DNA of 64,000 nt from Peteryoungia rhizophila. Lineage in GTDB: Bacteria; Pseudomonadota; Alphaproteobacteria; Rhizobiales; Rhizobiaceae. The stretch is from contig NZ_STGT01000001.1 of NCBI RefSeq assembly GCF_004912145.1, positions 930,001-994,000 of the forward strand, read 5' to 3'. How positions within the stretch are numbered: position 1 is the stretch's first letter; each line of letters opens with the position of its first letter. Positions 37,359-46,295 of the stretch are shown piece after piece. The notes beneath the pieces were generated by a model. That model saw only the letters and a list, made by a program, of their open reading frames with translations. It was not told the DNA's origin and did not search any database. The translations under genes and the position numbers were made by a program.

Positions 37359-37703
37359 TTACTTGGCGCCGAGCTGCGGAAGGGTGGCGCCGGCGATTTC
37401 TTCTGCACGGGTCTTCTGCCGGTCGGCTTCGGCCTGCCACTGCTGCGCCACACGCGACTGGCTGCGGGCCTTCTTGCGATGCTTGCCCTGGGTGAACCAG
37501 GTGACGATGGCACCCAGAAGCACACCCAGCATCACTGCGAGAATGAGAAGCACGAAGAGGGGTGCGGAGGCCGACAGAGCCTGATCAGCCGGATCGAAGG
37601 GATTGAGCGCGAGCCTGACCGGCGCTCGATTTGCCACGGCCAGGACGATGAGGAGCACGCCGAGCGGAACGAATACCACGAGGCCCACGACTTTCCGGAT
37701 CAT
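37359..37703 (-). CDS. LapA-domain (DUF1049) membrane protein
   Basis: Small inner-membrane protein of 114 residues with two hydrophobic helices (about 5-24 and 48-68), separated by a short periplasmic loop (NRAPVRLALNPFDPADQ), then a charged cytoplasmic helix of Lys/Arg/Gln. This is the LapA pattern seen near lipid and LPS genes. In rhizobia it regularly follows ihfB. It lies 91 bp downstream of ihfB on the same strand. Function is not established. Confidence 0.87.
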   Translation of the reverse strand: MIRKVVGLVVFVPLGVLLIVLAVANRAPVRLALNPFDPADQALSASAPLFVLLILAVMLGVLLGAIVTWFTQGKHRKKARSQSRVAQQWQAEADRQKTRAEEIAGATLPQLGAK

Positions 37704-37794
37704 CTCGAAACTCCCTGTTCTGTCCGAGGGCCATCAAGGCACCTCATTCGGCTCAAGTTAAGGACAGGGGCGGAATTTTCAACGCGAAAAGCGC

Positions 37795-38097
37795 TTATTC
37801 GTCGTCTTCGTCGCCCATGCCGGGGTTGAGACGCTCGCGCAGCTCCTTGCCGGTCTTGAAGAAGGGGACCCACTTCTCCTCGACGAAGACGGTTTCTCCA
37901 GTGCGCGGGTTGCGGCCGGAGCGCGAGGGGCGGTTCTTGACGGAGAAAGCTCCGAAGCCACGCAATTCGACGCGGTTACCGCCTGCGAGCGCATCGGTGA
38001 TCTCGTCGAGGACGGCGTTTACGATGTTTTCGACATCGCGATGATAGAGATGCGGATTACGGGCCGCGACGATCTGCACCAATTCCGACTTTATCAC
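37795..38097 (-). CDS. ihfB: Integration host factor subunit beta
   Basis: DNA-bending nucleoid protein, the beta half of IHF; 100 residues from the GTG at 38097, which has a strong ribosome site AGGGGG five bases upstream. An in-frame codon at 38148 would add 17 non-family residues. The sequence has the HU/IHF arm signature [22 protein letters not shown] with the Pro that intercalates at the DNA kink. The acidic tail ends MGDEDDE. IHF helps sigma-54 activators loop DNA, and rpoN is encoded nearby at 40595. Confidence 0.96.
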   Translation of the reverse strand: MIKSELVQIVAARNPHLYHRDVENIVNAVLDEITDALAGGNRVELRGFGAFSVKNRPSRSGRNPRTGETVFVEEKWVPFFKTGKELRERLNPGMGDEDDE

Positions 38098-38278
38098 GCG
38101 GACCCCCTGAATTTTCTGTTGTGACGTGAGCGTCGCCAAAGTTGCCAAAGCGAAAAAGCTCAGTCAAGGAACAACTTAACCATAAAGTCGCGGCTTTGCG
38201 AGAGCTATGACGCGCATCACATGCCAAATCGTGATCGGGCCCGCCTTCGTTTCTCCGTATCGTCATTCCATCGATCGA

Positions 38279-38295
38279 TTGGCATGTTTCTTGTA
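38279..38295 (+). promoter_or_regulatory. Weak sigma-54-like sequence upstream of lptC
   Basis: TTGGCATGTTTCTTGTA matches the sigma-54 layout (TGGCACG, four bases, TTGCA), except for T instead of C at two places including the -12 GC. It lies 41 bp upstream of the ATG at 38336. This may be chance; the defect at -12 makes it a weak candidate. Confidence 0.25.
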
Positions 38296-38335
38296 ATGGC
38301 GTTGCCACAATCCATATTGGCAACAACCGGAAGAC

Positions 38336-39082
38336 ATGCGAAACGACCAAGACGGTGGATCGGCTGTGGCCGCCACCCTGAAGAACGGGCCTCTGTTAAT
38401 GCTGCAATCGACTCATGACGGCTTGCCGACAACCGGACACGGAGCCGGTGCGGATGCCTACCGGAAGGCGATGAGCCATTCCCGGCGGGTCAAGCGGCTG
38501 CGCTTTCTGTTGCCCGTCGCGGCTTTGGGTGTCACGCTCGCCTTTGCTGCGGTTTCCGTGGTGCGCAGCCTGATGCCCGAGGAAATCCAGATCGAATCCG
38601 CAAAGATCGAAGACGGCAAGGTCGTGATGGAGAAGCCGGCGATCGCCGGCCGGAACGCTGAAGGCGTTCGTTATTCGATGCGGGCCGAGCGGGCACTGCA
38701 GGACATCAAGAACCCCAATATGATCACGCTCGAGACGATCGCGGCCGCAGTGCCTGTCAATGACAAGGTGATAGCCCGGGTCATGGCCACCAGCGGCATT
38801 TTCGATCGGGCTGCCAATCTGCTCAATCTCGACAAGCCGTTCACGCTCAATCTGAGCAGCGGCATCGACGCCCAGTTCGGTTCTGCCAATCTCGACATTG
38901 CAGGCGGCACTATGAAGACGAATGACCCGGTCGCGATCCAGACCAAAGGCGCGTCGATTGTTGCGAACTCGCTCGAGATGAAGGATAAGGGGCGAACCAT
39001 GATTTTCACGGGCGCCGTCAAGTTGAACATCGAGCCGTCCGCCATCCGCAGCAATCGGTCTATGGAAGCCGCCCAGCCATGA
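38336..39082 (+). CDS. lptC: LPS export protein LptC
   Basis: Single-pass inner-membrane protein linking the LptBFG transporter to periplasmic LptA. Up to 248 residues; the membrane helix is at about residues 56-76 (FLLPVAALGVTLAFAAVSVV) and the rest is the periplasmic beta-jellyroll with IESAKIEDGKVVMEKPAIAG and ISTNEANS-like KGASIVANSLEMKDKG. A start at the ATG at 38400 (MLQSTHD) is possible and would give 227 residues. The stop overlaps the start of lptA by four bases (ATGA). Confidence 0.9.
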   Translation: MRNDQDGGSAVAATLKNGPLLMLQSTHDGLPTTGHGAGADAYRKAMSHSRRVKRLRFLLPVAALGVTLAFAAVSVVRSLMPEEIQIESAKIEDGKVVMEKPAIAGRNAEGVRYSMRAERALQDIKNPNMITLETIAAAVPVNDKVIARVMATSGIFDRAANLLNLDKPFTLNLSSGIDAQFGSANLDIAGGTMKTNDPVAIQTKGASIVANSLEMKDKGRTMIFTGAVKLNIEPSAIRSNRSMEAAQP

Positions 39083-39630
39083 TTTACCGCTCCTTCGCCA
39101 AGATTACCCTCGCTGGCTTCCTCCTGGCTTCGGCAAGCGGCCTCACGGCGCTCGTATCGGCCCAGACGACCAATAGCCAGATGAACGGCCTGAAGCTCTC
39201 CAACGACCAGCCGATCCAGATCGAAAGCGACGGTCTCGAGATCCGGGAGCAGGAGAAGAAGGCTTTCTTCACGGGCAATGTGAAGGTGGTTCAGGGCACG
39301 ACGACACTGCAGGCCGGCACCATGGTCGTGCATTACCGCGGCGAAGGCACGACGGTTACCCAGGGCAATGCAGACATCGAAAAGATCGACGTTGCACAGA
39401 AGGTTTTCCTTTCGTCCGGCACGCAGCAGGCAACAGCCGACACTGGTTCTTTCGACATGGCCAAGCAGGTCTTCGTGCTCGAAGGTGAGCGCGTAGTTCT
39501 GTCAGAGGGCCAAAACGTCTTCGTCGGCTGCAAGCTCACCGTCCAGATGAATTCTGGCCAGGCCAAGCTCGACAGCTGCGGCCGGCGCGTCCAGATCCAG
39601 CTCGACCCCAAATCCCAGCAGAGCAACTGA
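39079..39630 (+). CDS. lptA: LPS transport periplasmic protein LptA
   Basis: Periplasmic bridge protein carrying LPS from LptC to LptD; 183 residues. A signal peptide is clear (MIYRSFAKITLAGFLLASASGLTALVSA). The mature part has the OstA repeat fold: QPIQIESDGLEIREQEKKAFFTG, then GTTTLQAGTMVVHY and QVFVLEGERVVLSEGQN. The start overlaps lptC (ATGA) and lptB follows nine bases after the stop. It is part of the lptC-lptA-lptB-rpoN cluster. Confidence 0.94.
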   Translation: MIYRSFAKITLAGFLLASASGLTALVSAQTTNSQMNGLKLSNDQPIQIESDGLEIREQEKKAFFTGNVKVVQGTTTLQAGTMVVHYRGEGTTVTQGNADIEKIDVAQKVFLSSGTQQATADTGSFDMAKQVFVLEGERVVLSEGQNVFVGCKLTVQMNSGQAKLDSCGRRVQIQLDPKSQQSN

Positions 39631-39639
39631 CGGGTCCGC

Positions 39640-40452
39640 GTGAACGTGCAAATTCCTTTCCTTTCCAAGTCCAAGCAGGCCAAGAAGCCGGCTGCCCCGG
39701 CAAGCCTGCCGGGCGACAAGTCGCGTTATGAAGGCACGTTGATCGCTCATGGACTGACAAAAACCTACAATTCACGGCGCGTCGTGAACGGCGCCTCGCT
39801 CGTGGTGCGTCGCGGCGAGGCCGTGGGCCTTCTCGGACCGAATGGCGCCGGCAAGACGACATGTTTCTACATGATTACGGGTCTGGTGCCGGTCGATGCC
39901 GGAACGATCTCGATCAACGGCAACGACGTGACTTCAATGCCGATGTATAGGCGCGCGCGTCTCGGCGTCGGCTACCTGCCCCAGGAAGCCTCGATCTTTC
40001 GCGGCCTGACCGTCGAAGACAACATCCGTGCCGTTCTCGAAGTGCATGTCTCCGACAAACGTAAGCGCGAGGCGAAGCTCGACGAGTTGCTGTCGGAGTT
40101 CCACATCGAGAAGCTTCGCAAGTCTCCGGCCGTCGCCCTTTCCGGCGGCGAGCGTCGCCGTCTGGAAATCGCCCGAGCACTGGCGACCGATCCGACCTTC
40201 ATGCTGCTCGATGAACCCTTTGCCGGCGTCGATCCGATCTCGGTCTCCGACATTCAGAACCTGGTGCGGCACCTGACCGCGCGTGGCATCGGCGTCTTGA
40301 TCACCGACCACAACGTGCGCGAAACGCTCGGACTGATCGACCGGGCCTATATCATCCATGCGGGTGAAGTTCTCACCCATGGGCGGGCCAACGATATCGT
40401 CAACAATGCCGATGTGCGCCGCCTCTATCTCGGCGACAAGTTCAGCCTCTGA
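39640..40452 (+). CDS. lptB: LPS export ABC transporter ATPase LptB
   Basis: ATPase driving LPS extraction by LptFG. The 270-residue protein has the Walker A GPNGAGKTT, the Q-loop region GYLPQEASIFRGLTVEDN, the ABC signature LSGGERRRLEIARAL and Walker B LLDEPFAGVDP. It starts at a GTG and carries a 30-residue basic N-terminal extension (MNVQIPFLSKSKQAKKPAAP) absent from E. coli LptB but usual in rhizobia. The neighbour order lptA-lptB-rpoN is widespread in proteobacteria. Confidence 0.96.
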   Translation: MNVQIPFLSKSKQAKKPAAPASLPGDKSRYEGTLIAHGLTKTYNSRRVVNGASLVVRRGEAVGLLGPNGAGKTTCFYMITGLVPVDAGTISINGNDVTSMPMYRRARLGVGYLPQEASIFRGLTVEDNIRAVLEVHVSDKRKREAKLDELLSEFHIEKLRKSPAVALSGGERRRLEIARALATDPTFMLLDEPFAGVDPISVSDIQNLVRHLTARGIGVLITDHNVRETLGLIDRAYIIHAGEVLTHGRANDIVNNADVRRLYLGDKFSL

Positions 40453-40540
40453 GCCTGAAGGCGCAAGAAAACGACTCCCAGCCGCCTCCTGCGACTTGAC
40501 CAAAGTAAAATAAAAAGCAATTTTTGGGCCAAGTGGATTT

Positions 40541-40560
40541 TCCCGCCATCAACGGCGGGA
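40541..40560 (+). promoter_or_regulatory. Hairpin in the lptB-rpoN gap
   Basis: TCCCGCC (40541-40547) pairs perfectly with GGCGGGA (40554-40560) around ATCAAC. No T tract follows, so it is not a classic terminator. It lies 35 bp upstream of the rpoN ATG and could stabilise or attenuate the rpoN message. Confidence 0.35.
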
Positions 40561-40594
40561 CTGCGGGGGAATGTAGGGGAGTCGAACGTCCGCC

Positions 40595-42160
40595 ATGGCC
40601 TTATCCGCCAACCTATTCCTGCGACAGAACCAGTCTCTGGTGATGACTCCGCAGCTGATGCAATCCATTCAGCTGCTGCAGATGACTCACCTCGAACTGA
40701 TGCATTTCATCTCTCAAGAAGTGGAGCGCAATCCGCTGCTCGAAATGACGGCAGATGATGGAGATTTGGGCGGCGAGATTCCGGACAATGCCGACCGACA
40801 CGGCAGCACCAGCCAGCAGGAGACGCATGCCGACGACACGGCGGCGGCACCGTCGCTCGACAGCGACTGGTACGAGCATGGCGCCAGCGAACGGCTGAGC
40901 GACCGCCTGGACACGAATTACGACACTGCTTTTACAGACGAGGGCTCGGCCCAGCGTCCTGATGCTCCCGAACTGCTGGGACAATGGAAGTCGATGCCGG
41001 GCCAGTCTGGCGAGGGAAGCGAAGGCTTCGATCTCGACGACTTCGTGGCGGGCCAGATCAGCCTGCGGGATCACCTGAACCAGCAGGTCCCTTTCGCACT
41101 CACCTCGGCCCCGGACCAGTTGCTCGCGGCCGTGCTGATCGACCATCTCGACGAAGCCGGTTATCTGCGGGCGGATCTCGGCGAGATTTCCGCACGACTT
41201 GGCATTTCGCTGACCGATATCGAAGGCGTCCTGAAGACCCTCCAGACGCTCGAACCGGCAGGTGTCTTTGCCCGTTCGCTGAGCGAGTGCCTGACGATCC
41301 AGCTCCAACAGCGGGACCGTTGCGATCCGGCCATGGCCGTGCTCGTCGATAATCTGGAACTGCTGGCCAAGCGGGATTTCGCGACGCTCAAGAAGATCTG
41401 CGGCGTGGACGAGGAAGACCTCATCGACATGCTGGCGGAGATCCGCAAGCTCAATCCGAAGCCCGGCAGCTCGTTCGAACATTCGGTCAGCGAATCGGTG
41501 ACGCCGGACATCGTCGTCCGCCCCGACGGCCAGGGCGGCTGGCAGGTGGAGCTGAACCCGGATGCGCTTCCCCGTGTGCTCGTGAACCACAGCTACATGG
41601 CGGCCGTCGGACGGAAGGGCGCCTCCAAGGAGACGCCGGATCAGGCCTTCATGTCGGAATGCCTGCAGAATGCCAACTGGCTGACCCGTAGCCTCGACCA
41701 GCGCGCGCGAACCATCACAAAGGTCGCGGCCGAAATCGTGCGGCAGCAGTCGGCCTTTCTCGATCATGGCGTTGATCACCTGCGCCCGCTCAATCTGAAG
41801 ACGGTCGCGGATGCGATCAAAATGCATGAATCGACCGTCAGCCGCGTCACGACCAACAAATACATGATGACGCCGCGCGGACTGTTCGAGCTCAAATATT
41901 TCTTCAGCGTCTCCATTGCTTCCGCCGAGGGCGGCGACAGCCATTCGGCAGAAGCCGTGCGGCACAGGATCCGGACCCTCATCACCCAGGAGAGCCCCGA
42001 GGCCGTGCTCTCCGACGACGACATCGTCGATCAGCTGAAGTCTGGCGGTGTCGATCTCGCCCGCCGCACCGTGGCGAAATACCGGGAAGCGATGAACATC
42101 CCCTCCTCCGTCCAGAGACGCCGGGAAAAGCGGGCCATGGCCAAGGTTTCGGCCGGCTGA
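40595..42160 (+). CDS. rpoN: RNA polymerase sigma-54 factor RpoN
   Basis: Sigma-54, which directs RNA polymerase to -24/-12 promoters and needs AAA+ activators such as NtrC, NifA or DctD. The 521-residue protein has region I (LFLRQNQSLVMTPQLMQSIQ, Gln-rich activator-response region), an acidic region II (about 55-120), the core-binding domain, the HTH (LKTVADAIKMHESTVSRVTT) and the RpoN box ARRTVAKYRE near the end. In rhizobia it governs nitrogen assimilation, dicarboxylate transport and fixation. Confidence 0.98.
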   Translation: MALSANLFLRQNQSLVMTPQLMQSIQLLQMTHLELMHFISQEVERNPLLEMTADDGDLGGEIPDNADRHGSTSQQETHADDTAAAPSLDSDWYEHGASERLSDRLDTNYDTAFTDEGSAQRPDAPELLGQWKSMPGQSGEGSEGFDLDDFVAGQISLRDHLNQQVPFALTSAPDQLLAAVLIDHLDEAGYLRADLGEISARLGISLTDIEGVLKTLQTLEPAGVFARSLSECLTIQLQQRDRCDPAMAVLVDNLELLAKRDFATLKKICGVDEEDLIDMLAEIRKLNPKPGSSFEHSVSESVTPDIVVRPDGQGGWQVELNPDALPRVLVNHSYMAAVGRKGASKETPDQAFMSECLQNANWLTRSLDQRARTITKVAAEIVRQQSAFLDHGVDHLRPLNLKTVADAIKMHESTVSRVTTNKYMMTPRGLFELKYFFSVSIASAEGGDSHSAEAVRHRIRTLITQESPEAVLSDDDIVDQLKSGGVDLARRTVAKYREAMNIPSSVQRRREKRAMAKVSAG

Positions 42161-42320
42161 ACGCCACCTTCCGGGCGCAAAGATTAACAGGAGATTGACT
42201 CTTCTCCCGGGGGCAGCTAGAAGCGCGCCGCAATCGACAGCACAGTCTGTCAACCGAAGGCAAGCCCTTCGACCACGCCCGACAAACGAAGGCAGAGACT
42301 GACCGAACCGCTCGAAAAGC

Positions 42321-42349
42321 TTGGACGCGGGCGTCGCTTGGCGTAAAAT
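42321..42349 (+). promoter_or_regulatory. Sigma-70-type promoter for hpf
   Basis: TTGGAC (42321-42326) and TAAAAT (42344-42349) are spaced by 17 bp, close to the housekeeping consensus. They lie 34 bp upstream of the hpf ATG and could let hpf-ptsN be transcribed independently of rpoN. Confidence 0.5.
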
Positions 42350-42382
42350 GGATACGCAACCAATCATAAGAAGGGAAACTCC

Positions 42383-42958
42383 ATGAGTGTGCGTGTATCC
42401 GGCAAGCAGATGGAAATCGGTGAAACGTTCCGGCAGCGGATCGAGGATCGAATCCAGGATGCGGTTACCAAATACTTCGACGGAGGGTATTCCGGGCAAG
42501 TGGTCGTCACGAAGTCGCAGTCGCGCTTCGCGGCCGATTGCCTGGTGCATCTCGATACCGGCGCAAACCTGCATGCAGCAGGCGAGGCCAATGATCCTCA
42601 AGTCGCCTTCGACGCCGCGTGCGAACGCGTGGAGAAGCGTCTGCGCCGTTACAAGCGCAAGCTGAAGGATCACCACGCCGGAGAGGCACAGAACCCGTCG
42701 ATCGAGGTGGCCTACACGGTCATGGATTCCATGGACGAGGATCATGAAGAAGTGCCGGACGATTATGCGCCGACAATCGTTGCGGAAAGCACGAAGCAGC
42801 TGCGCACAATGACGGTGGCTACCGCCGTGATGGCACTCGACATGACCGACGAACCCGTTCTTCTGTTCAGAAGCCCGGGAAAAGAACAATTGAATATCGT
42901 TTATCGTCGGAATGACGGTAATATCGGGTGGATCGATTCCGCCAACATCAAAGGCTGA
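42383..42958 (+). CDS. hpf: Ribosome hibernation promoting factor, long form
   Basis: Stationary-phase factor that inactivates and dimerises ribosomes. The 191-residue protein is the long form: an N-terminal S30EA ribosome-binding domain (VRVSGKQMEIGETFRQRIED and KRLRRYKRKLKDHH), an acidic linker (about 105-130) and a C-terminal dimerisation domain ending LNIVYRRNDGNIGWID. A GAAGGGAAA ribosome site precedes the ATG. rpoN-hpf-ptsN is the classical order. Confidence 0.95.
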   Translation: MSVRVSGKQMEIGETFRQRIEDRIQDAVTKYFDGGYSGQVVVTKSQSRFAADCLVHLDTGANLHAAGEANDPQVAFDAACERVEKRLRRYKRKLKDHHAGEAQNPSIEVAYTVMDSMDEDHEEVPDDYAPTIVAESTKQLRTMTVATAVMALDMTDEPVLLFRSPGKEQLNIVYRRNDGNIGWIDSANIKG

Positions 42959-43025
42959 AGATCGGCCAGGGCGGCTGCGCATTGCGGTCGCCCGCTCCTC
43001 GATCCGAGGCATGAAGGACATTGAT

Positions 43026-43490
43026 ATGGCATTGGCAGATTTGCTGCAGCAGGATGCTGTCGTACCTAACCTCCGGGTGAACTCCAAGAAGCAACTGCTT
43101 CAGGAACTTGCGGCCAAAGCCTCGAAGCTCACCGACATTCCGGAACGTGAAATCTTCGACGTCATCCTGCAGCGCGAACGGCTCGGCTCGACCGGCGTTG
43201 GCAACGGGATCGCCATTCCGCATGGAAAACTCAACAAGATCAGCAAGATCACCGGCATCTTCGCGCGCCTGGAAACGCCTGTCGATTTCGAGGCTCTGGA
43301 CGATCAGCCGGTCGACCTGGTGTTTCTGCTTCTCGCACCGGAAGGTGCTGGTGCGGATCACTTGAAAGCGCTGTCTCGGATCGCACGGGTCCTGCGCGAC
43401 CAGGATCTCGTGGCCAAGCTGCGTGCGACGGAATCGGCCTCTGCCATCTATACGTTCCTCAATGAGGAACAGGCCTCGAACGCCGCCTGA
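43026..43490 (+). CDS. ptsN: Nitrogen regulatory phosphotransferase EIIA(Ntr)
   Basis: Terminal phosphocarrier of the PTS-Ntr chain (EI-Ntr, NPr, EIIA-Ntr), which controls potassium uptake and links carbon and nitrogen status. The 154-residue protein shows the phosphoacceptor His66 in GVGNGIAIPHGKLN. The ATG at 43026 is chosen because it begins the conserved MALADLLQQDAV; the frame stays open 38 codons further upstream but without homology. The partner genes are not in the window. Confidence 0.95.
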   Translation: MALADLLQQDAVVPNLRVNSKKQLLQELAAKASKLTDIPEREIFDVILQRERLGSTGVGNGIAIPHGKLNKISKITGIFARLETPVDFEALDDQPVDLVFLLLAPEGAGADHLKALSRIARVLRDQDLVAKLRATESASAIYTFLNEEQASNAA

Positions 43491-43516
43491 CGCGCATGCA
43501 TGGCGAGAGACCCGAC

Positions 43517-43546
43517 AAAAAAGCGCCCCTTTGGGCGCTTTTCTTT
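43517..43546. terminator. Bidirectional terminator between ptsN and grpE
   Basis: A perfect 8-bp stem AAGCGCCC (43521-43528) / GGGCGCTT (43533-43540) with loop CTTT is flanked by AAAA on the left and a T-rich run (tttctttttc) on the right. It can end ptsN on the plus strand and grpE on the minus strand. Confidence 0.9.
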
Positions 43547-43571
43547 TTCACTCACTGATGATCACGACAGA

Positions 43572-44198
43572 TCACACCTTGGTGGCATCTTCCGCCGCGG
43601 TCTCCGTCTTCGGGCCACCCTTGGCCACGCCGACCATGGCCGGCCGCAGGACGCGCTCGCCGATCGCGTAACCCGCCTGCACCACCTGAACGACCGTGTT
43701 GTTCGCCACGTTCGGGTTCGGCACTTCGAACATGGCCTGGTGGAAATTGGGATCGAACTTCTGACCTTCCGCCTCGATCTTGCGAACGCCATGGCGCTCC
43801 AGCGTCGCCAGCATGCCGCGTTCGGTCATCTCGACGCCTTCGATCAACGCCGTCCAAGTGGCGTCTGCTGCCGCGCGGGCTTCATCGGGCAAGGTTTCGA
43901 TGGCGCGGCGCAGGTTGTCGGACACTGACAGCATGTCGCGTGCAAAACCCGTCACCGCGTAGGACTTGGCATCCTTGATCTCGCGATCGGTGCGGCGGCG
44001 AAGGTTGTCCATCTCGGCCGCAAGCCTCAGGAAGCGATCGCGCAGGTCGGCGTTCTCAGCCTGCAACGCCTCGACGGGATCGAGCAGCTGCTCAGCCGAG
44101 GCCTCGCTTTCATCTGCAACCTGCCCTTCGGTGGTCGCGGATACTTCTGCCTCGTGGGCTGCCGCGTCAGGTCCGTTCTTGTTGGTTTCTTCGGTCAT
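43572..44198 (-). CDS. grpE: Nucleotide exchange factor GrpE
   Basis: DnaK co-chaperone that releases ADP and acts as a thermosensor. The 208-residue protein has an acidic disordered N-terminus (about 1-40), the long dimer coiled coil ([20 protein letters not shown]), and the beta-wing with the signature [16 protein letters not shown] and [20 protein letters not shown]. The tail is Lys/Glu/Thr-rich. hrcA lies upstream on the same strand, the usual hrcA-grpE pair. dnaK and dnaJ are not in the window. Confidence 0.96.
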   Translation of the reverse strand: MTEETNKNGPDAAAHEAEVSATTEGQVADESEASAEQLLDPVEALQAENADLRDRFLRLAAEMDNLRRRTDREIKDAKSYAVTGFARDMLSVSDNLRRAIETLPDEARAAADATWTALIEGVEMTERGMLATLERHGVRKIEAEGQKFDPNFHQAMFEVPNPNVANNTVVQVVQAGYAIGERVLRPAMVGVAKGGPKTETAAEDATKV

Positions 44199-44254
44199 GA
44201 CGTTCTCCGGATAATGTCTCGTTTTCGAAGCTCAGGGTTTCGAATGCGTGCCCG

Positions 44255-44285
44255 ATATCAGGGTTTGGCGTGAAAAAATCAAGGG
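44255..44285 (-). promoter_or_regulatory. Possible RpoH-type promoter for grpE
   Basis: On the minus strand CCCTTGAT (44285-44278) is followed by CCCTGATAT (44263-44255), about 14 bp apart, resembling the RpoH CTTGAA and CCCCATNT elements. It lies between hrcA and grpE, 57-87 bp upstream of the grpE ATG, and would give grpE its own heat response. Confidence 0.35.
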
Positions 44286-44301
44286 TTTGTGGGGAAATTG
44301 C

Positions 44302-45390
44302 TCACCGCTGGCCGCGCGCGAGCCTGGCCATGAGTTGCGCCGTGTAATCGACCATGGGAACGATGCGCGAATAATTCAGGCGCGTGGGCCCGATGACACC
44401 GACTGCGCCGACGATGCGATCCTCGCCGTCGCGATAGGGAGCGACGATCAGCGAGGAACCCGACAAGGAGAAGAGCTTGTTTTCCGAGCCGATGAAGATA
44501 CGAACACCAGGCCCGCTCTCGGCCAGATCGAGGATCTCGATCAGGCTTTCCTTGCGCTCCAGGTCGTCGAAGAGAAGCCGCAGGCGGTCGATATCATCAG
44601 AACCCGCAAGGCCTTCGAGAAGATTGGCGCGACCGCGCACGATGAGCCGTGCCGGCTGCTTTTCCGCAACCTCACCAGACCAGACGGCCAAGCCCCGCTC
44701 GACGAGATCCTGCGACAGCGTGTCGAGTTCGCTTGCGACCTGGGTCTTCAGGTTTTCAATCTGGCTACGCAATTCCCGCATGGTCTGGCCTGCGAGATTG
44801 GCATTGAGGAAGTTGGCCGCTTCGGTCAACTGCGATGCGGTCACACCGGCGGGAAGATCGATAATGCGGTTTTCGATCTGGTTGTGCTCACCGACAAGGA
44901 CGGCGAGCGCCTTGGTCGGCTCCAATCGAATGAATTCGACATGCTTGAGGATCGGATCGTTCTTGGATGAAATGACCAGGCCTGCACCGCGCGACAGGCC
45001 GGACAGCATGCGGCTCGCCTCGGTCAGCATGGCTTCCATGGGCTGGTCGGCGCTGGTCGGGCGGACATGGCGCTCGATCTCGTCGCGCTCGCCATCGGAG
45101 AGATCGCCGATCTGCATGAAGGCGTCGACGAAGAAGCGCAGACCCGCCTGCGTGGGAAGACGCCCGGCGCTGACATGTGGCGCATAGATGAGCCCCAGAT
45201 CCTCGAGATCGCTCATCACATTGCGCACCGAGGCCGGCGAGAGCGACATAGGGAGGAGGCGCGACAGGCTGCGGGAGCCGAGGGGATCGCCGGAATCGAG
45301 ATAGGTCTCGACGATACGGCGAAACACTTCCCTGGAACGATCGTCAAGGGAGGCGGAAACGTCTGCGACGGTCGTCTTTAGTGATGCCAT
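44302..45390 (-). CDS. hrcA: Heat-inducible transcription repressor HrcA
   Basis: Repressor that binds the CIRCE element before groESL and depends on GroEL for activity; 362 residues. The N-terminal winged helix is visible in FRRIVETYLDSGDPLGSRSL and LSPASVRNVMSDLEDLGLIY, then APHVSAGRLPTQAGLRFFVD. The C-terminal GAF-like part includes MVDYTAQLMARL. No CIRCE sequence occurs beside this gene, so it is not obviously self-regulated; its groESL target lies elsewhere. Divergent from rph. Confidence 0.96.
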   Translation of the reverse strand: MASLKTTVADVSASLDDRSREVFRRIVETYLDSGDPLGSRSLSRLLPMSLSPASVRNVMSDLEDLGLIYAPHVSAGRLPTQAGLRFFVDAFMQIGDLSDGERDEIERHVRPTSADQPMEAMLTEASRMLSGLSRGAGLVISSKNDPILKHVEFIRLEPTKALAVLVGEHNQIENRIIDLPAGVTASQLTEAANFLNANLAGQTMRELRSQIENLKTQVASELDTLSQDLVERGLAVWSGEVAEKQPARLIVRGRANLLEGLAGSDDIDRLRLLFDDLERKESLIEILDLAESGPGVRIFIGSENKLFSLSGSSLIVAPYRDGEDRIVGAVGVIGPTRLNYSRIVPMVDYTAQLMARLARGQR

Positions 45391-45560
45391 TGGCGGAACG
45401 GACTGGATCTCAGATGTTTCATGATGGAAATATAGTCACAGCTCACAGGATGACCAAGAGGTAAATCGCCCAAGGCACGGCTCTCGGCGCTGCGGCATGG
45501 TTTTTCTTTGCAAATGCCGGGCGCCGACCGTAGAAGGCATCAACAACCCAGGAGATTGCA

Positions 45561-46277
45561 ATGCGGCCATCCGGCAGAAAAACCGACCAAATGCGCAAGG
45601 TTTCGTTCGAGCGCAATTTTTCCAAGCATGCGGAAGGCTCCTGCCTGGTCAAGTTTGGCGATACGCATGTGCTCTGCACCGCGAGCCTCGAAGACAAGAC
45701 CCCGCCATGGCTGCGCAATTCCGGCAAGGGCTGGGTGACGGCCGAATACGGCATGCTGCCGCGCGCCACTGGCGACCGAATGCGCCGCGAGGCTTCGGCC
45801 GGCAAGCAGAGCGGCCGCACGCAGGAGATCCAGCGGCTGATCGGGCGCTCTCTCCGCGCCGTCGTCGATCTCGAAGCGCTCGGCGAGCGGCAGATCTCCA
45901 TCGACTGCGACGTCATCCAGGCGGATGGCGGCACGCGGACTGCGGCGATCACCGGCGCGTGGATTGCGCTGCATGATTGCCTGAAGTGGATGGAAACCCG
46001 CAGCATGATCAAGGTCGAGAAAGTCCTGAAGGATCATATCGCGGCAGTTTCCTGTGGCATCTTCGCGACCCAACCGGTGATCGACCTCGATTACCTGGAA
46101 GACTCGGCCGCCGAGACGGATGCCAATTTTGTGATGACCGGCTCCGGCGGCATCGTCGAGATCCAGGGCACGGCGGAAGGCAAGCCGTTCAGCCAGGACG
46201 AGTTCCTGATCCTGCTCGGCCTTGCCCGCAATGGGATTGATGAACTGGTCGCCATGCAGAAGCAGGCGATCGGCTGA
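45561..46277 (+). CDS. rph: Ribonuclease PH
   Basis: Phosphate-dependent 3'-5' exoribonuclease trimming tRNA 3' ends; 238 residues. The sequence opens [20 protein letters not shown] and contains [33 protein letters not shown] (phosphate-binding Arg) and the active-site [20 protein letters not shown]. An AGGAG ribosome site precedes the ATG. It is the first gene of the rph, VOC protein, rdgB and hemW run on the plus strand; rph-rdgB-hemW is a common alphaproteobacterial order. Confidence 0.97.
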   Translation: MRPSGRKTDQMRKVSFERNFSKHAEGSCLVKFGDTHVLCTASLEDKTPPWLRNSGKGWVTAEYGMLPRATGDRMRREASAGKQSGRTQEIQRLIGRSLRAVVDLEALGERQISIDCDVIQADGGTRTAAITGAWIALHDCLKWMETRSMIKVEKVLKDHIAAVSCGIFATQPVIDLDYLEDSAAETDANFVMTGSGGIVEIQGTAEGKPFSQDEFLILLGLARNGIDELVAMQKQAIG

Positions 46278-46295
46278 GACGAAGAGGCTGGGCGG

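Noticed and set aside
40541..40560. Terminator after lptB
   Set aside because: The hairpin is perfect but lacks a T tract, so it is kept only as a leader structure.
40613..43087. 824-residue minus-strand open frame across rpoN and hpf
   Set aside because: Shadow of rpoN, hpf and the start of ptsN; no recognisable domain.
45391..45560. CIRCE operator before hrcA
   Set aside because: The TTAGCACTC-N9-GAGTGCTAA pattern is absent.
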